The notes: generated from the sequence alone by a model not told the origin. Numbered from the stretch's first letter, positions 37,843 through 47,404 are shown. The stretch is 64,000 nt of DNA from Knoellia sp. p5-6-4 (GCF_029222705.1 NZ_JARGZF010000002.1:62001-126000), one strand, 5' to 3'. Numbers and translations: made by a program.

Positions 37843-38600
37843 CCACGCACTTCTTCGGTGACACCGTCGTGCTCACAGGACGATCCCTGCGCCACATCAC
37901 GCGCAGTCTGGACACCATCATCACGACAACGGTCATGCCGATCGCCTTCCTGCTGCTGTTCGTCTTCGTGTTCGGGGGCGCGATCAGCTCAGGGTCGGAC
38001 TCCTACGTGGACTACCTGCTGCCCGGCATCCTGCTCATCACGGTTGCCTCGGGCGTCTCCTACACCGCGTTCCGGCTCTTCCTGGACATGGACAGCGGCA
38101 TCTTCGAGCGGTTCCACTCCATGCCGATCACACGGTCGTCCGTGCTGTGGGCGCATGTGCTGACCTCATTGGTCGCCATCCTGATGTCGCTGGTGGTCGT
38201 CGTGCTCGCAGCCCTCCTCATGGGCTTCCGCTCTGGTGCCGGCGTCCTGGCGTGGCTCGCGGTCGCCGGGATCCTGACCCTGTTCACCCTGGCGCTGACG
38301 TGGCTGGCCGTGATCCCCGGTCTCTCCGCGAAGACCGCGGACGGCGCGAGCGCGTTCTCCTACCCGCTCATCCTCCTGCCGTTCATCAGCTCGGCCTTCG
38401 TGCCCACCGAGACCATGCCCGGCCCGGTGCGCGCCTTCGCCGAGCACCAGCCGGTGACGTCCATCGTCGACGCGGTCCGCGACCTGCTCACCCAGCAGCC
38501 GGTGGGCACCGACATCTGGCTCGCCCTTGCCTGGTGCGGCGGACTCCTCATCGTGGCGTACGTCTTCGCCACCGTGATCTACCGTCGCAGGATCTCCTAG
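37839..38600 (+). CDS. ABC-2 type transporter permease (DrrB type)
   Basis: A 253-residue permease with six predicted helices (first near 25-45, MPIAFLLLFVFVFGG). The ABC-2 signature region PLILLPFISSAFVPTETMPGPVRAF lies in the C-terminal half. It is the membrane partner of the upstream ATPase and the last gene of the cassette. Its 38600 stop is followed by 33 bases and then the convergent TSUP gene; no hairpin is obvious. Confidence 0.92.
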   Translation: MTTHFFGDTVVLTGRSLRHITRSLDTIITTTVMPIAFLLLFVFVFGGAISSGSDSYVDYLLPGILLITVASGVSYTAFRLFLDMDSGIFERFHSMPITRSSVLWAHVLTSLVAILMSLVVVVLAALLMGFRSGAGVLAWLAVAGILTLFTLALTWLAVIPGLSAKTADGASAFSYPLILLPFISSAFVPTETMPGPVRAFAEHQPVTSIVDAVRDLLTQQPVGTDIWLALAWCGGLLIVAYVFATVIYRRRIS

Positions 38601-38633
38601 ACCCCCGTCGCCCGGCCTCCCTCGTCAGCGCGA

Positions 38634-39353
38634 TCAGGTGGCGAGGGCCCGAACGATCACGCTGGTCCCGGCAATCGTGCAGAACCACAGCACCGCCAAC
38701 CTCAGCCGGCCACGGTCGAGACGCTCGCGCAGCGGGCCGGCGGCGACGTACCCGAGCGCGACGAAGGGGATCCACGACAGGCCCGCCCGGAGCTGGTCGC
38801 CCGTGAACTCCCCCACGAGCGCCAGGCCGAGGACCGCGAACGCCGTGCCGGCGAGGAAGAAGGCGGCCAGGGTGGCCCGCAACCGCGTGGGCCGCTCGTG
38901 CTGCAGCACCAGGGCCAGGAAGGGCCCGCCGATGGAGGCAGCCGTCCCTGAGATCCCTGCGAGGGCCCCGGCCACGGCGGCGTTGCGGTCGGTGGCGCGC
39001 ATCTCGATGGCCCAGACCGACGCCGCCACCGAGAGCAGGACCAGCAGGCCCACCAGGACGGAGATCGCCTGCACGGACATCAGGGCCACGACGGCGACGC
39101 CGACAGGGGTGAGCAGCGCCCGGCCTCCCAGGGCGATGCCGAGGGGCCGCCACGCGATGTCGGCAGGCGCGTGCGCGAGCTGCACCACCGGCAGGCTGAA
39201 GCTGGTCACCAGCAGCGCCCCCGGCATCAGCTCGGGCGCGAGCACCACGACGAACGGCGCTGCCACGAGGGCCATCCCGAAGCCGATCGAGCTCTGCACG
39301 AACGCGCCGGCGAACAGCGCGAGCCCGAGCGGGAGCACCACTCCCCACTCCAT
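38634..39353 (-). CDS. Sulfite exporter TauE/SafE (TSUP) family permease, copy 1
   Basis: A 239-residue membrane protein of the TSUP family with eight hydrophobic segments in two halves (LVAAPFVVVLAPELMPGALL and a later VAGALAGISGTAASIGGPFLALVL, the latter being the repeated half). Family members move sulfite, sulfoacetate, or other organic anions. It begins 16 bases after the stop of a second TSUP gene, which shares the family but is clearly different in sequence; they may be two parts of a heteromeric or separate transport system. Start ATG 39353. Confidence 0.87.
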   Translation of the reverse strand: MEWGVVLPLGLALFAGAFVQSSIGFGMALVAAPFVVVLAPELMPGALLVTSFSLPVVQLAHAPADIAWRPLGIALGGRALLTPVGVAVVALMSVQAISVLVGLLVLLSVAASVWAIEMRATDRNAAVAGALAGISGTAASIGGPFLALVLQHERPTRLRATLAAFFLAGTAFAVLGLALVGEFTGDQLRAGLSWIPFVALGYVAAGPLRERLDRGRLRLAVLWFCTIAGTSVIVRALAT

Positions 39354-39369
39354 CAGAGCAGCGCAGCCA

Positions 39370-40137
39370 TCAGGGGAACCAGACCATCTTCACGATGGCG
39401 ACGACGCCGATGACGATGATGAACGCTCGCAGGCCGTTCGGGGGCAGGCGTCGGCCGACCGTGGAGCCGATGTAGCCGCCCGCCAGCGCGCCGAGGGCGA
39501 CCAGACCCGCTGCGGGCCAGTCGATCCTGTCCCGGGCCACGAGCATGAAGGTCACCGCGGCGACCGCGTTCACGACGGTGCCCAGGACGTTCTTGTAGCC
39601 GTTGAGGCGCTGGAGCGGCTCGCTGCTCAGGGCGCTCAGGAGGCCGATGAGGATGACCCCCTGGGCTGCGCCGAAGTAGCCCCCGTAGATCCCGGCGACG
39701 AGGACGCCGCCCATCATGACGGGCTGGTGCCACGGCACCACCGCGTCACGGTGCCGCCGCACCGCAGCGTCCTGCAGGCGTGGCCCGAGCACGACCAGCA
39801 CGAGGCCGAGCGCAATCAGCGCCGGCACGATGGCGTTGAACGCCTCGGGCGGAAGCACCAGCAGCAGCACCGCGCCGATCACCGCGCCGAGCAACGACAT
39901 CGGCACGAGGCGGCGCAGCGTGCGCGTCGCGCCCCGCAGCTCGGCGCGGTAGCCGTGCACGCCCGTCAGGCCTCCGGCCACCAGTCCCACGGTGTTCGAC
40001 ACGTTGGCGACGACCGGTGGGTAGCCGAAGAAGAGCAGCGTGGGAAAGGTGATGAGCGTCCCGGAGCCCACGATGGTGTTGATCGTGCCGGCCGCCATGC
40101 CCGCGAGCAGGATGCAGAGGGCTTCGACGGCAGACAC
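39370..40137 (-). CDS. Sulfite exporter TauE/SafE (TSUP) family permease, copy 2
   Basis: A 255-residue membrane protein of the same family, longer and closer to the standard form, with GTINTIVGSGTLITFPTLLFFG near the start and GGVLVAGIYGGYFGAAQG in the second half; both glycine-rich halves carry the TSUP repeat. It is upstream of copy 1 in the same direction, so the two are likely one transcript. No sulfur-metabolism gene is adjacent, and the substrate remains open. A hairpin of two GTATGCCG octamers lies upstream. Confidence 0.9.
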   Translation of the reverse strand: MSAVEALCILLAGMAAGTINTIVGSGTLITFPTLLFFGYPPVVANVSNTVGLVAGGLTGVHGYRAELRGATRTLRRLVPMSLLGAVIGAVLLLVLPPEAFNAIVPALIALGLVLVVLGPRLQDAAVRRHRDAVVPWHQPVMMGGVLVAGIYGGYFGAAQGVILIGLLSALSSEPLQRLNGYKNVLGTVVNAVAAVTFMLVARDRIDWPAAGLVALGALAGGYIGSTVGRRLPPNGLRAFIIVIGVVAIVKMVWFP

Positions 40138-40187
40138 CCGGCAACCCTAGCGACGCCCCCGCCGGCCGGCTTCCCGGGCCCGCACAG

Positions 40188-40225
40188 CGGTATGCCGCCG
40201 GCTCGGGTGAGCGGACGGCATACCG
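40188..40225. terminator. Inverted pair of the GTATGCCG motif
   Basis: CGGTATGCCG (40188-40197) and CGGCATACCG (40216-40225) form a perfect ten-base inverted repeat with an 18-base loop, in the gap between the start of the TSUP gene and the end of the SPFH gene. Both genes run leftward, so it follows the SPFH gene and could terminate its transcript. Confidence 0.6.
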
Positions 40226-40244
40226 GCGGCGGGTGGTCGGGCTC

Positions 40245-41426
40245 TCAGGCCGGCGGCGTGCCGGGCTGGCCGCCCTGCGCGGGTGGCGGCACCGGGGGCA
40301 CCGCGGGCTCGGTGGCCGGGTCGCCCGGCTCCGGCTCGGGCACGGCGTCAGCCGGCGGCGTCATGGGGGGCTGCACCCGCGGGGCCGGGGTGGCGTGCTC
40401 GGTGGCCTCGCGGCTGGCGCGCCCTGCCTGGCCACGGGCCTCGGCCAAGGCCTGCCTGGGGTCCTCGAGGGCGGTCTCCTCGAAGGCCGTGCCGAGGTCG
40501 CCCGGGTCGACCCAGGCCTCGTCGTCGCCCCCGGAGAACGTGCCGCCGCCCTCGCCGCGTCCGAGCATGCCGCCGATCCCCTTCAGGGCGTCGGTCAGCT
40601 CGCTCGGGATGATCCACATCTTGTTGGCGTCGCCGCGGGCGAGCTGCGGCAGCACCTGGAGGTACTGGTAGGCGAGCAGCTTCTGGGTCGGCTTGCCGCG
40701 GTGGATGGCGTCGAAGACCTGCTGGATGGCCCGGGCCTGGCCCTGGGCCTCGAGGATGCGGGCCTGCGCCGAGCCCTCCGCGCGCAGGATCTGGCTCTGC
40801 TTCTCGCCCTCGGCGGTGAGGATCGCGGACTGCTTGGTGCCCTCGGCATACAGGATCTGGGCGCGGCGCTCGCGCTCGGCCTTCATCTGCTTCTCCATCG
40901 ACTCCTGCACCGACATCGGCGGGTCGATGGCCTTGAGCTCCACGCGGTTGACCCGGATGCCCCACTTGCCGGTTGCCTCGTCGAGGACCCCGCGCAGCTG
41001 TGCGTTGATCTGGTCGCGGCTGGTGAGCGTCTGCTCGAGGTCGAGCGAGCCGATGACGTTGCGCAGGGTCGTGACGGTGAGCTGCTCGATTCCCTGGATG
41101 AAGTTGGCGATCTCGTAGACCGCGGACTTGGCGTCGATCACCGAGTAGTAGATGACCGTGTCGATGTTGACGACGAGGTTGTCGGAGGTGATGACCGGCT
41201 GCGGCGGGAACGAGACGACCTGCTCACGCAGGTCGACGGTGGCGCGCACCTTGTCGACGAACGGCACGAGGAAGTGGATGCCGCCCTCGAGGGTGCGCGA
41301 GTAGCGCCCGAGCCGTTCGATGATGAGCGCCGTCTGCTGCGGGACGATCCGCACCGTGCGGATGATGACGATCCCCGCGAAGATGAGAAGCAGCAGCAGG
41401 ACGATGTAGCCCGCTCCGATTTCCAT
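40245..41426 (-). CDS. SPFH domain (stomatin/QmcA-like) membrane protein
   Basis: A 393-residue stomatin-like protein. An N-terminal membrane helix (about 5-25, GYIVLLLLLIFAGIVII) precedes the SPFH/band-7 domain (RIVPQQTALIIERLGRYSRT), a long coiled coil with repeated AEG-K-Q-S units (about 215-265) and a disordered Pro/Gly-rich tail of about 90 residues. Such proteins form large membrane-attached rings and organise membrane microdomains; the NfeD-like gene just upstream is the usual partner. The octamer at 40844 is read TAT-GCC (ILYAEG). Confidence 0.92.
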   Translation of the reverse strand: MEIGAGYIVLLLLLIFAGIVIIRTVRIVPQQTALIIERLGRYSRTLEGGIHFLVPFVDKVRATVDLREQVVSFPPQPVITSDNLVVNIDTVIYYSVIDAKSAVYEIANFIQGIEQLTVTTLRNVIGSLDLEQTLTSRDQINAQLRGVLDEATGKWGIRVNRVELKAIDPPMSVQESMEKQMKAERERRAQILYAEGTKQSAILTAEGEKQSQILRAEGSAQARILEAQGQARAIQQVFDAIHRGKPTQKLLAYQYLQVLPQLARGDANKMWIIPSELTDALKGIGGMLGRGEGGGTFSGGDDEAWVDPGDLGTAFEETALEDPRQALAEARGQAGRASREATEHATPAPRVQPPMTPPADAVPEPEPGDPATEPAVPPVPPPAQGGQPGTPPA

Positions 41427-41432
41427 GTGTGG

Positions 41433-41900
41433 TCATTCCCCTCTGTTGGAGAGCGCGTTGCCGGCGACGATCGCCGTGGCCCCCTGGATTGACACGACCC
41501 GGACCCGCTGCCCCGGCGTGAGTGGTGTGTCGCCCTCGGCGAGCCTCGCCGACCACGTCTCACCGGCGAGCTTGACCCGGCCGTCGGTGTTGGTGACCGT
41601 CTGCAGGACCCAGGCGGTGCGGCCGACGAGGCTGCCCGCGCCGATCGTCGCCGACGCAGCTGTCTCGTTGAACTTCCTTCTCACCCAAGGGCGGACGGCC
41701 ACCAGGAGCGCGACCGCCACGACGACGCCCACCACGATCTGCAGGGCGAACGGCGCTCCGAACGCGGCGGCCACCGCCGAGGCCAGCGCCCCAGCGGCCA
41801 GCATGATGAAGACGAAGTCGACCGTCGCCGCCTCGATCGCTGCCAGCACCAGCGCCACCCCGACCCAGATGAGCCAGGGGTTGTCGCCCAGCCACTCCAT
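41433..41900 (-). CDS. NfeD-family membrane protein
   Basis: A 155-residue protein with two or three N-terminal helices and a C-terminal OB fold (about 95-150, TAASATIGAGSLVGRTAWVL), matching the short NfeD/NfeD1b type that pairs with stomatin-like proteins. The ATG has GAGGGGAAA upstream. It ends six bases before the SPFH start, so they are co-transcribed. Proposed role: partner in membrane-domain organisation. Confidence 0.88.
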   Translation of the reverse strand: MEWLGDNPWLIWVGVALVLAAIEAATVDFVFIMLAAGALASAVAAAFGAPFALQIVVGVVVAVALLVAVRPWVRRKFNETAASATIGAGSLVGRTAWVLQTVTNTDGRVKLAGETWSARLAEGDTPLTPGQRVRVVSIQGATAIVAGNALSNRGE

Positions 41901-41930
41901 GGTTTCCCCTCCGTCAGTGCCTGTGTTCCG

Positions 41931-42749
41931 TTACGACGCCGAGGCCGGCCCCTGCGTTCCCGCACCGTTGCCGGCGCGGGCCGACCAGCGGTCGCCGTGG
42001 CGGTCGAGCACGAGCGGCAGCCCGAACGTGGCCGAGAGGTTCTCGGCCGTCAGGGTGATCTCGATCGGCCCCTGGGCGACCACCCTGCCCTCGCGCAGGA
42101 GCAGCACGTCGGTGAAGGACGGGGGGATCTCCTCGACGTGGTGGGTCACGAGCACGAGCGCCGGCGCCTCGACGTCGGCGGCCAGCCCGCCCAGGCGGCG
42201 CACGAGGTCCTCGCGCCCCGCGAGGTCGAGGCCGGCAGCCGGCTCGTCGAGCAGCATGAGCTCGGGGTCGGTCATGAGCGCTCGTGCGATCTGCACCCGC
42301 TTGCGCTCCCCCTCCGAGAGGGTGCCGAACCGTCGGTCGGCGAGATGGTCGGCCCCGAGCGCCTCGAGCAGCTCCGCCGCCCGCTGGTGGTCGAGGGTGT
42401 CGTAGGCCTCCCGCCAGCGGCCGACCACGCCGTAGGACGCGGTGACCACGACGTTGTGCACCACCTCGTCGCCGGGGATGCGCTCGGCCAGCGAGGCGGA
42501 GGCCAGGCCGATCCGCGGACGCAGCTCGAACACGTCGACCGTGCCGAGCACCTCGGTGAGGACGCCGGCCACCCCGCGCGTGGGATGCATCCGGCCGGCC
42601 GCCAGCTGGAGCAGGGTCGTCTTGCCGGCTCCGTTGGGGCCGAGGATGACCCACCTCTGGCCCTCCTCGACCTCCCAGGTGATGTCGTCGAGCAGGGTGC
42701 TCTGACCCCGCACGACGCTCACACCGGCGAACTCCAGGACGTCACTCAT
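41931..42749 (-). CDS. ABC transporter ATP-binding protein (stand-alone)
   Basis: A 272-residue ABC ATPase with Walker A ILGPNGAGKTTLLQL (about 40), signature LSEGERKRVQIARALM (about 150) and Walker B LMLLDEPAAGLD. No permease gene is beside it, and the HHVEEIPPSF switch histidine is intact. It resembles the ATPases similar to YbbA/ModF-like or iron-type ATPases without a defined partner; the substrate is unknown. The ATG 42749 is seven bases after a TAGGGT box (42757-42762, reverse strand). Confidence 0.88.
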   Translation of the reverse strand: MSDVLEFAGVSVVRGQSTLLDDITWEVEEGQRWVILGPNGAGKTTLLQLAAGRMHPTRGVAGVLTEVLGTVDVFELRPRIGLASASLAERIPGDEVVHNVVVTASYGVVGRWREAYDTLDHQRAAELLEALGADHLADRRFGTLSEGERKRVQIARALMTDPELMLLDEPAAGLDLAGREDLVRRLGGLAADVEAPALVLVTHHVEEIPPSFTDVLLLREGRVVAQGPIEITLTAENLSATFGLPLVLDRHGDRWSARAGNGAGTQGPASAS

Positions 42750-42876
42750 GGCCCCGACCCTAGTTGAAGCACCACCCGTGGCGGCGCCGACGTGCCCGGT
42801 CGTCGCAGCCCGTTACGGCGGCATCCTGACCGGGCGTCAGCGCATCCGGCTCGGGCAGGCTCCCTAGGATGGTTCG

Positions 42877-43644
42877 GTGCCCGAGCTGCCCGCCTCCGTC
42901 CGCCTCGCCTTGTGGACCACTGCGTCGTGGAACGCCGGCTCGTCCCTGGAGGCGGCCGTCGCCGCCGCGCTGCCGGACATCGACCACGTCGCCGGTGACC
43001 TCGGGCGCCTCGACCTCTGGCGCGACCTCGGTGAGCAGGCCCTGTTGGTGGCGCTGCCCGCCCCCGGCGACCTCTCCGGCCTGCCGGGCGCCGGGTCGGA
43101 TGCCCAGGGCGCGGCCGCCGAGGCCGGTGAGTGCGTCTACGTGCCGGGCATGGGTGGTCTCCTCGTGCCGGTCCTCGACACCTTCGGCAGCGTCGGGGGC
43201 TCGGCCCTCGACACGGGCACCCGGGTCGACTGGAAGGCCTACGACGCCGACCCGGTGCCCCGCCACCGGGTCGAGGGGCTCGAGCCCTCCCAGCTCGAGC
43301 GGCACCTCCGGCTCGAGCTCATCGAGGTGACCGAGGCCCTCGACCGGGTCGGTGGGCAGCCCTTCTCCCCGTCGGCGGCCCGTGACCTCGCCGACGCGGC
43401 CCTCGGCGGGCGCTGGGGCCTGCCGGACGGGCTGCCGGCTCGGGCCCAGCGGACCATCGCGCTGGCGGGCACCGTCGCCCAGATCTGCGACGCCGGGTTG
43501 GCCGGCCCCGACGACGCGCTCGACACCGCCACGTCGGCAAGCCGCCGGTCCCTGCTGCTGCGCCTGCAGCGGGCGGCCGACCACGCCCTTGCCGACGCCA
43601 CGAACGCCGCCTGCGCCGTTCTGGCCGGATGGCGCCCGGCGTGA
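42877..43644 (+). CDS. Conserved hypothetical protein
   Basis: A 255-residue protein I do not recognise. It is mostly helical, with low-complexity alanine-rich sequence, no transmembrane segment, no signal peptide and no catalytic motif that I can name. It starts at GTG 42877 exactly six bases after a TAGGAT box (42865-42870), so it is expressed as a leaderless message. It is divergent from the ABC ATPase and is followed by the SnoaL-like gene with an 11-base gap, so both may share a transcript. Confidence 0.7.
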   Translation: MPELPASVRLALWTTASWNAGSSLEAAVAAALPDIDHVAGDLGRLDLWRDLGEQALLVALPAPGDLSGLPGAGSDAQGAAAEAGECVYVPGMGGLLVPVLDTFGSVGGSALDTGTRVDWKAYDADPVPRHRVEGLEPSQLERHLRLELIEVTEALDRVGGQPFSPSAARDLADAALGGRWGLPDGLPARAQRTIALAGTVAQICDAGLAGPDDALDTATSASRRSLLLRLQRAADHALADATNAACAVLAGWRPA

Positions 43645-43655
43645 GAGCGTGAGGC

Positions 43656-44051
43656 ATGGCTGAGCACACGCGTTCCGCGGAGGAGACCGTCCGGGCCTGG
43701 CACGACGCAGTGAACAGCGGGGACGTCGAGGCTGCGGTGGCGCTCTGCACCCCCTCCGTCGCTGTCGGTGGCCCGCAGGGCACCGGTCACGGCCACGAGC
43801 TGATGCGCGCCTGGCTGAGGCGCTCCGGCATACGGCTGGAGCCCCAGCACCCGCTGCGGGAGGTGGACGGGCGCGTCTTCGTGCACGAGCGCGCGCAGTG
43901 GACGACGACGGAGCACGCCCCGGCGCAGGCGCCGACCGAGCACCCGGTCGACACGTGGGCGGTGTTCACCGCGGCCGACGGCCTCGTGACGTCGGTCAGC
44001 CGGTACGAGACCGAGGACGACGCCCTGCACGCCGTGGCAGCGGGCGACTAG
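43656..44051 (+). CDS. SnoaL-like / NTF2-fold protein
   Basis: A 131-residue protein of the NTF2-like superfamily (SnoaL/DUF4440 type). The start [23 protein letters not shown] has the usual helix-strand opening, followed by [18 protein letters not shown] and later strands ending in DALHAVAA. Such folds are binding proteins or small isomerases and cyclases; no function can be assigned. It ends four bases into the glgA 3-prime end (ATGG-type overlap), and the two are convergent. The octamer at 43826 is read GGC-ATA. Confidence 0.8.
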   Translation: MAEHTRSAEETVRAWHDAVNSGDVEAAVALCTPSVAVGGPQGTGHGHELMRAWLRRSGIRLEPQHPLREVDGRVFVHERAQWTTTEHAPAQAPTEHPVDTWAVFTAADGLVTSVSRYETEDDALHAVAAGD

Positions 44052-45253
44052 GCCAGGGCCCGGCGCCGCAGCACGTCGAGGTAGACCTGCATCGTCCGGT
44101 CGCCGATCGTGGCCCACGAGAAGGCGTCCAGCGCCCGCCGGCGCCCTGCCAACCCCATCCGGTCGGCGCGCGCGGGGTCGCTGACGGCGTCGTTGAGGGC
44201 GGCTGCGAGGTCGCTCACGAACCGGTCCGGGTCGACGGGCGTGCCGGTGCCGTCCTGCACCTGCTCGATGGGGACCAGCCAGCCCGTCTCCCCGGGCACG
44301 ACCACCTCGGGGATGCCGCCGGTCGCGGTCGCGACCACCGGCAGCTCGCAGGCCATCGCCTCGAGGTTCACGATGCCGAGCGGCTCGTAGACCGACGGGC
44401 ACGCGAAGACGGTGGCGCAGCTCAGCAGGGCCACGACCTCGCCGCGCGGCAGCATCTCGGGGATCCACACGACCCCGTCGCGCTGCGAGCGGAGCGTGTC
44501 CATGAGTGCCTCGACCTCGGCCAGGATCTCCGGGGTGTCCGGCGCGCCCGCGCACAGCACGACCTGCACCTCCGGAGGCAGCGCCGCGGCCGCCCGCAGC
44601 AGGTAGGGCAGGCCCTTCTGACGGGTGATCCGCCCGACGAAGATGACCGACGGGCGTTCCGGGTCGACCCCGTGCCGGCGGGCGATGTCCGGGTCGGGGT
44701 CGCGCTGCCACAGCTGCGCGTCGATGCCGTTGTGCACCACGTGCACCCGCTCGGGGTCGATGGAGGGGTAGGCGCGCAGCACGTCGTCGCGCATGCCTGC
44801 GCTGACCGCGATCACGGCGTCGGCCGCCTCGTAGGCGGTGCGTTCCACGAAGGAGGACACCCGGTAGCCGCCGCCGAGCTGCTCGGCCTTCCACGGGCGC
44901 ATCGGCTCGAGGCTGTGCGCCGTGACCACGTGCGGCATCCCGCCGAGCAGGGAGGCCGTGTGGCCGGCGAAGTTGGCGTACCACGTGTGCGAGTGCACGA
45001 GGTCGGCCCCGAGGCAGTCGCCGGCCATCCGCAGGTCGACCCCCATGGTCTGCAGGGCCGGGTTGGCGTCCGCCAGGTCCGGCAGGTCGGCGTAGCCGTA
45101 GGTGCCCGCCTCGTCCCTCGGCAGGCCGAAGCAGCGCACCCGGGTGTCGACGTCGCCCCGCACGCGCAGCGCTCGGACGAGCTCGGCCACGTGGACCCCG
45201 GCGCCGCCGTAGATCTGGGGCGGGTACTCCTTGCTGAGGACGTCGACTCTCAC
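44048..45253 (-). CDS. glgA: Glycogen/maltose-1-phosphate synthase, actinobacterial type (GlgA/GlgM)
   Basis: A 401-residue GT4-family glycosyltransferase. It opens [20 protein letters not shown], the ADP-glucose-binding motif of bacterial glycogen synthases, and keeps [27 protein letters not shown] and [17 protein letters not shown], the nucleotide-sugar site. Actinobacterial members of this type (GlgM) make maltose-1-phosphate from ADP-glucose and glucose-1-phosphate for alpha-glucan synthesis. It starts at GTG 45253, divergent from glgC, which makes ADP-glucose. The spacing to a TACTGT box (45266-45261, reverse strand) is seven bases. Confidence 0.93.
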   Translation of the reverse strand: MRVDVLSKEYPPQIYGGAGVHVAELVRALRVRGDVDTRVRCFGLPRDEAGTYGYADLPDLADANPALQTMGVDLRMAGDCLGADLVHSHTWYANFAGHTASLLGGMPHVVTAHSLEPMRPWKAEQLGGGYRVSSFVERTAYEAADAVIAVSAGMRDDVLRAYPSIDPERVHVVHNGIDAQLWQRDPDPDIARRHGVDPERPSVIFVGRITRQKGLPYLLRAAAALPPEVQVVLCAGAPDTPEILAEVEALMDTLRSQRDGVVWIPEMLPRGEVVALLSCATVFACPSVYEPLGIVNLEAMACELPVVATATGGIPEVVVPGETGWLVPIEQVQDGTGTPVDPDRFVSDLAAALNDAVSDPARADRMGLAGRRRALDAFSWATIGDRTMQVYLDVLRRRALA

Positions 45254-45258
45254 CTCCG

Positions 45259-45312
45259 CGACAGTAGTGCCCAGGATCGGGTCGCCGCGAGGGCTGACAA
45301 ACCCTACTGTCG
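45259..45312. promoter_or_regulatory. Divergent, symmetric glgA/glgC promoters
   Basis: CGACAGTAG (45259-45267) and CTACTGTCG (45304-45312) are nine-base inverted copies. Read towards each gene, each contains a TACTGT -10 box: 45305-45310 lies exactly six bases before the glgC ATG, and 45266-45261 lies seven before the glgA GTG. So both genes would be leaderless, and the two -10 boxes are embedded in one inverted repeat. I see no clear -35 box. Confidence 0.6.
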
Positions 45313-45316
45313 TCTC

Positions 45317-46570
45317 ATGCCATACAGACGAGGCGGACCCAGGGTTCTGGCGATCGTGCTCGCGGGAGGCGAGGGCAAGCGGCTGATGCCCCTCACCGCC
45401 GACCGGGCCAAACCGGCGGTGCCCTTCGGCGGCATCTACCGCCTCATCGACTTCGCCCTCAGCAACGTCGTGAACTCCGGCTACCTCAAGAGCGTGGTGC
45501 TGACGCAGTACAAGTCGCACAGCCTCGACCGGCACATCACGAAGACCTGGCGCATGTCGAACATGCTGGGCAACTACGTCACCCCGGTGCCGGCCCAGCA
45601 GCGGATCGACAAGAACTGGTACCTCGGCAGCGCGAACGCGATCTTCCAGAGCCTGAACCTCGTGCACGACGAGCACCCGGACATCGTCGTCGTCGTCGGC
45701 GCCGACCACGTCTACCGCATGGACTTCTCGCAGATGGTGCAGCAGCACATCGAGACCGGCGCCGGTGTGACGGTGGCCGCGATCCGCCAGCCGATCTCGC
45801 TCGCCGACCAGTTCGGGGTCATCGAGGTCGAGGCCGCGGAGCCCCGGCGCATCCAGGCCTTCCGCGAGAAGCCCACCGACGCCGTGGGCCTGCCCGACTC
45901 CCCCGACGAGGTGCTCGCCTCGATGGGCAACTACGTCTTCGACGCCAGCGTGCTGATCGACGCGGTCACCCGCGACGACACCCGCGAGGGCAGCAAGCAC
46001 GACATGGGCGGCGACATCGTGCCGGCGTTCGTCGACGAGAAGTCCGCCTACGTCTACGACTTCAAGGACAACGTCATCCCGGGCGCGACCGAGCGCGACC
46101 AGGCCTACTGGCGAGACGTCGGGACGCTGGACTCCTACTGGGAGGCCAACATGGACCTCGTCTCGGTGCACCCGGTCTTCAACCTCTACAACTACGAGTG
46201 GCCGATCTACACCGACTACGGCCCCTACCCGCCGGCCAAGCTGGTCCACGGGTCGAAGGGCAAGTACGGCGAGGCCCACAACTCCGCCGTCTCCCCCGGC
46301 GTCGTGATCAGCGGGGCCACCGTGACCAACTCGGTCCTCTCCCCCCGGGTGCACGTCCACAGCCTCACCACGATCGACGACAGCGTCCTGATGGACGGCG
46401 TCGAGGTCGGCCGGGGCGTCGTCATCCGCAAGGCGATCATCGACAAGAACGTCTACGTGCCCGAGGACACCACGATCGGCGTCGACCGCGAGCACGACCT
46501 GGCCCGCGGGTTCCAGGTCACCGAGTCCGGCCTGACCGTGGTCGCCAAGGGCCAGGAGGTCACGCCCTGA
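45317..46570 (+). CDS. glgC: Glucose-1-phosphate adenylyltransferase
   Basis: A 417-residue enzyme that makes ADP-glucose from ATP and glucose-1-phosphate, the first committed step of glycogen and alpha-glucan synthesis. The nucleotidyltransferase motif [14 protein letters not shown] is near residue 14-27, with [14 protein letters not shown], the regulatory KSHSLDRHI and the C-terminal left-handed beta-helix ([18 protein letters not shown]). The start is ATG 45317. The next gene starts at the TGA stop. Confidence 0.97.
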   Translation: MPYRRGGPRVLAIVLAGGEGKRLMPLTADRAKPAVPFGGIYRLIDFALSNVVNSGYLKSVVLTQYKSHSLDRHITKTWRMSNMLGNYVTPVPAQQRIDKNWYLGSANAIFQSLNLVHDEHPDIVVVVGADHVYRMDFSQMVQQHIETGAGVTVAAIRQPISLADQFGVIEVEAAEPRRIQAFREKPTDAVGLPDSPDEVLASMGNYVFDASVLIDAVTRDDTREGSKHDMGGDIVPAFVDEKSAYVYDFKDNVIPGATERDQAYWRDVGTLDSYWEANMDLVSVHPVFNLYNYEWPIYTDYGPYPPAKLVHGSKGKYGEAHNSAVSPGVVISGATVTNSVLSPRVHVHSLTTIDDSVLMDGVEVGRGVVIRKAIIDKNVYVPEDTTIGVDREHDLARGFQVTESGLTVVAKGQEVTP

Positions 46571-47382
46571 CCGGTGACCGGCCCGTCCGCATCGGGGTGC
46601 AGCTCCAGCCGCAGCACGCGGACTACGCCGCGATCCGCCGCGCCTGCGCGCAGGCCGAGGAGATCGGCGCCGACGTGCTCTTCACCTGGGACCACTTCTT
46701 TCCCCTCTACGGCGACCCCGACGGCGCCCACTTCGAGTGCTGGACCACGCTGGCGGCCTGGGCCGAGGCCACTGAGCGCGTGGAGATCGGCGCCCTCGTC
46801 ACCTGCAACAGCTACCGCAACCCGCACCTGCTCGCCGACATGGCCCGCACCGTCGACCACATCAGCGACGGCAGGCTCATTCTCGGCATCGGCTCCGGCT
46901 GGTTCGAGCGCGACTACGACGAGTACGGCTACGAGTTCGGCACGGCCGGCGGCCGGCTCGACGCCCTCGACCGCGACCTGCCCCGGATCAAGGACCGGTG
47001 GGCGCGGCTCAACCCGCCGCCCACGCGCCGCATCCCGGTGCTCGTAGGCGGGGGCGGCGAGCGCAAAACGCTGCGCATCGTGGCCGAGCACGCCGACATC
47101 TGGCACGGCTTCGGCAGCCCCGAGACCATCGCCCACAAGCACGCCGTGCTCGATGGCTGGTGTGAGCGGGTCGGCCGCGACCCGGGCGAGGTGGAGCGGT
47201 CGGCGGGCGTCTCGGCCCGGCCGGGCCGGTTCCCCGAGAACGCACGCGACTACGCCGCGTCCGCCGAGGCCCTGTATGCCGTGGGCACCCGCCTGCTCAC
47301 GGTCGGGCTCACGGGGCCCGCCTACGACATGGCCCCGGTGCGCGACCTGGTCGCATGGCGAGACTCGCGGCGGGCGGGCTGA
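46567..47382 (+). CDS. LLM-class F420-dependent oxidoreductase, apparent CTG start
   Basis: A 271-residue F420-dependent TIM-barrel enzyme. Features: [19 protein letters not shown] at the start, [52 protein letters not shown] and the later [17 protein letters not shown]. There is no ATG or GTG before the first conserved strand; CTG 46567-46569 overlaps the glgC TGA as CTGA and fits the family length, as in the kinase-like gene at 11286. GTG 46597 is possible but would cut the first strand and has no ribosome site. Substrate unknown. The octamer at 47274 is TAT-GCC. Confidence 0.85.
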   Translation: MTGDRPVRIGVQLQPQHADYAAIRRACAQAEEIGADVLFTWDHFFPLYGDPDGAHFECWTTLAAWAEATERVEIGALVTCNSYRNPHLLADMARTVDHISDGRLILGIGSGWFERDYDEYGYEFGTAGGRLDALDRDLPRIKDRWARLNPPPTRRIPVLVGGGGERKTLRIVAEHADIWHGFGSPETIAHKHAVLDGWCERVGRDPGEVERSAGVSARPGRFPENARDYAASAEALYAVGTRLLTVGLTGPAYDMAPVRDLVAWRDSRRAG

Positions 47383-47404
47383 CGGCGCTCGGTATCGTGC
47401 AGCG

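Noticed and set aside
43239-44984. A 581-codon frame on the - strand through SnoaL and glgA
   Set aside because: It is a shadow: glgA and the two + strand genes have coherent family matches in their own frames.
45254-46495. Upstream extension of glgA to 815 codons through glgC
   Set aside because: It is antisense to glgC. The conserved start [11 protein letters not shown] lies right at GTG 45253.
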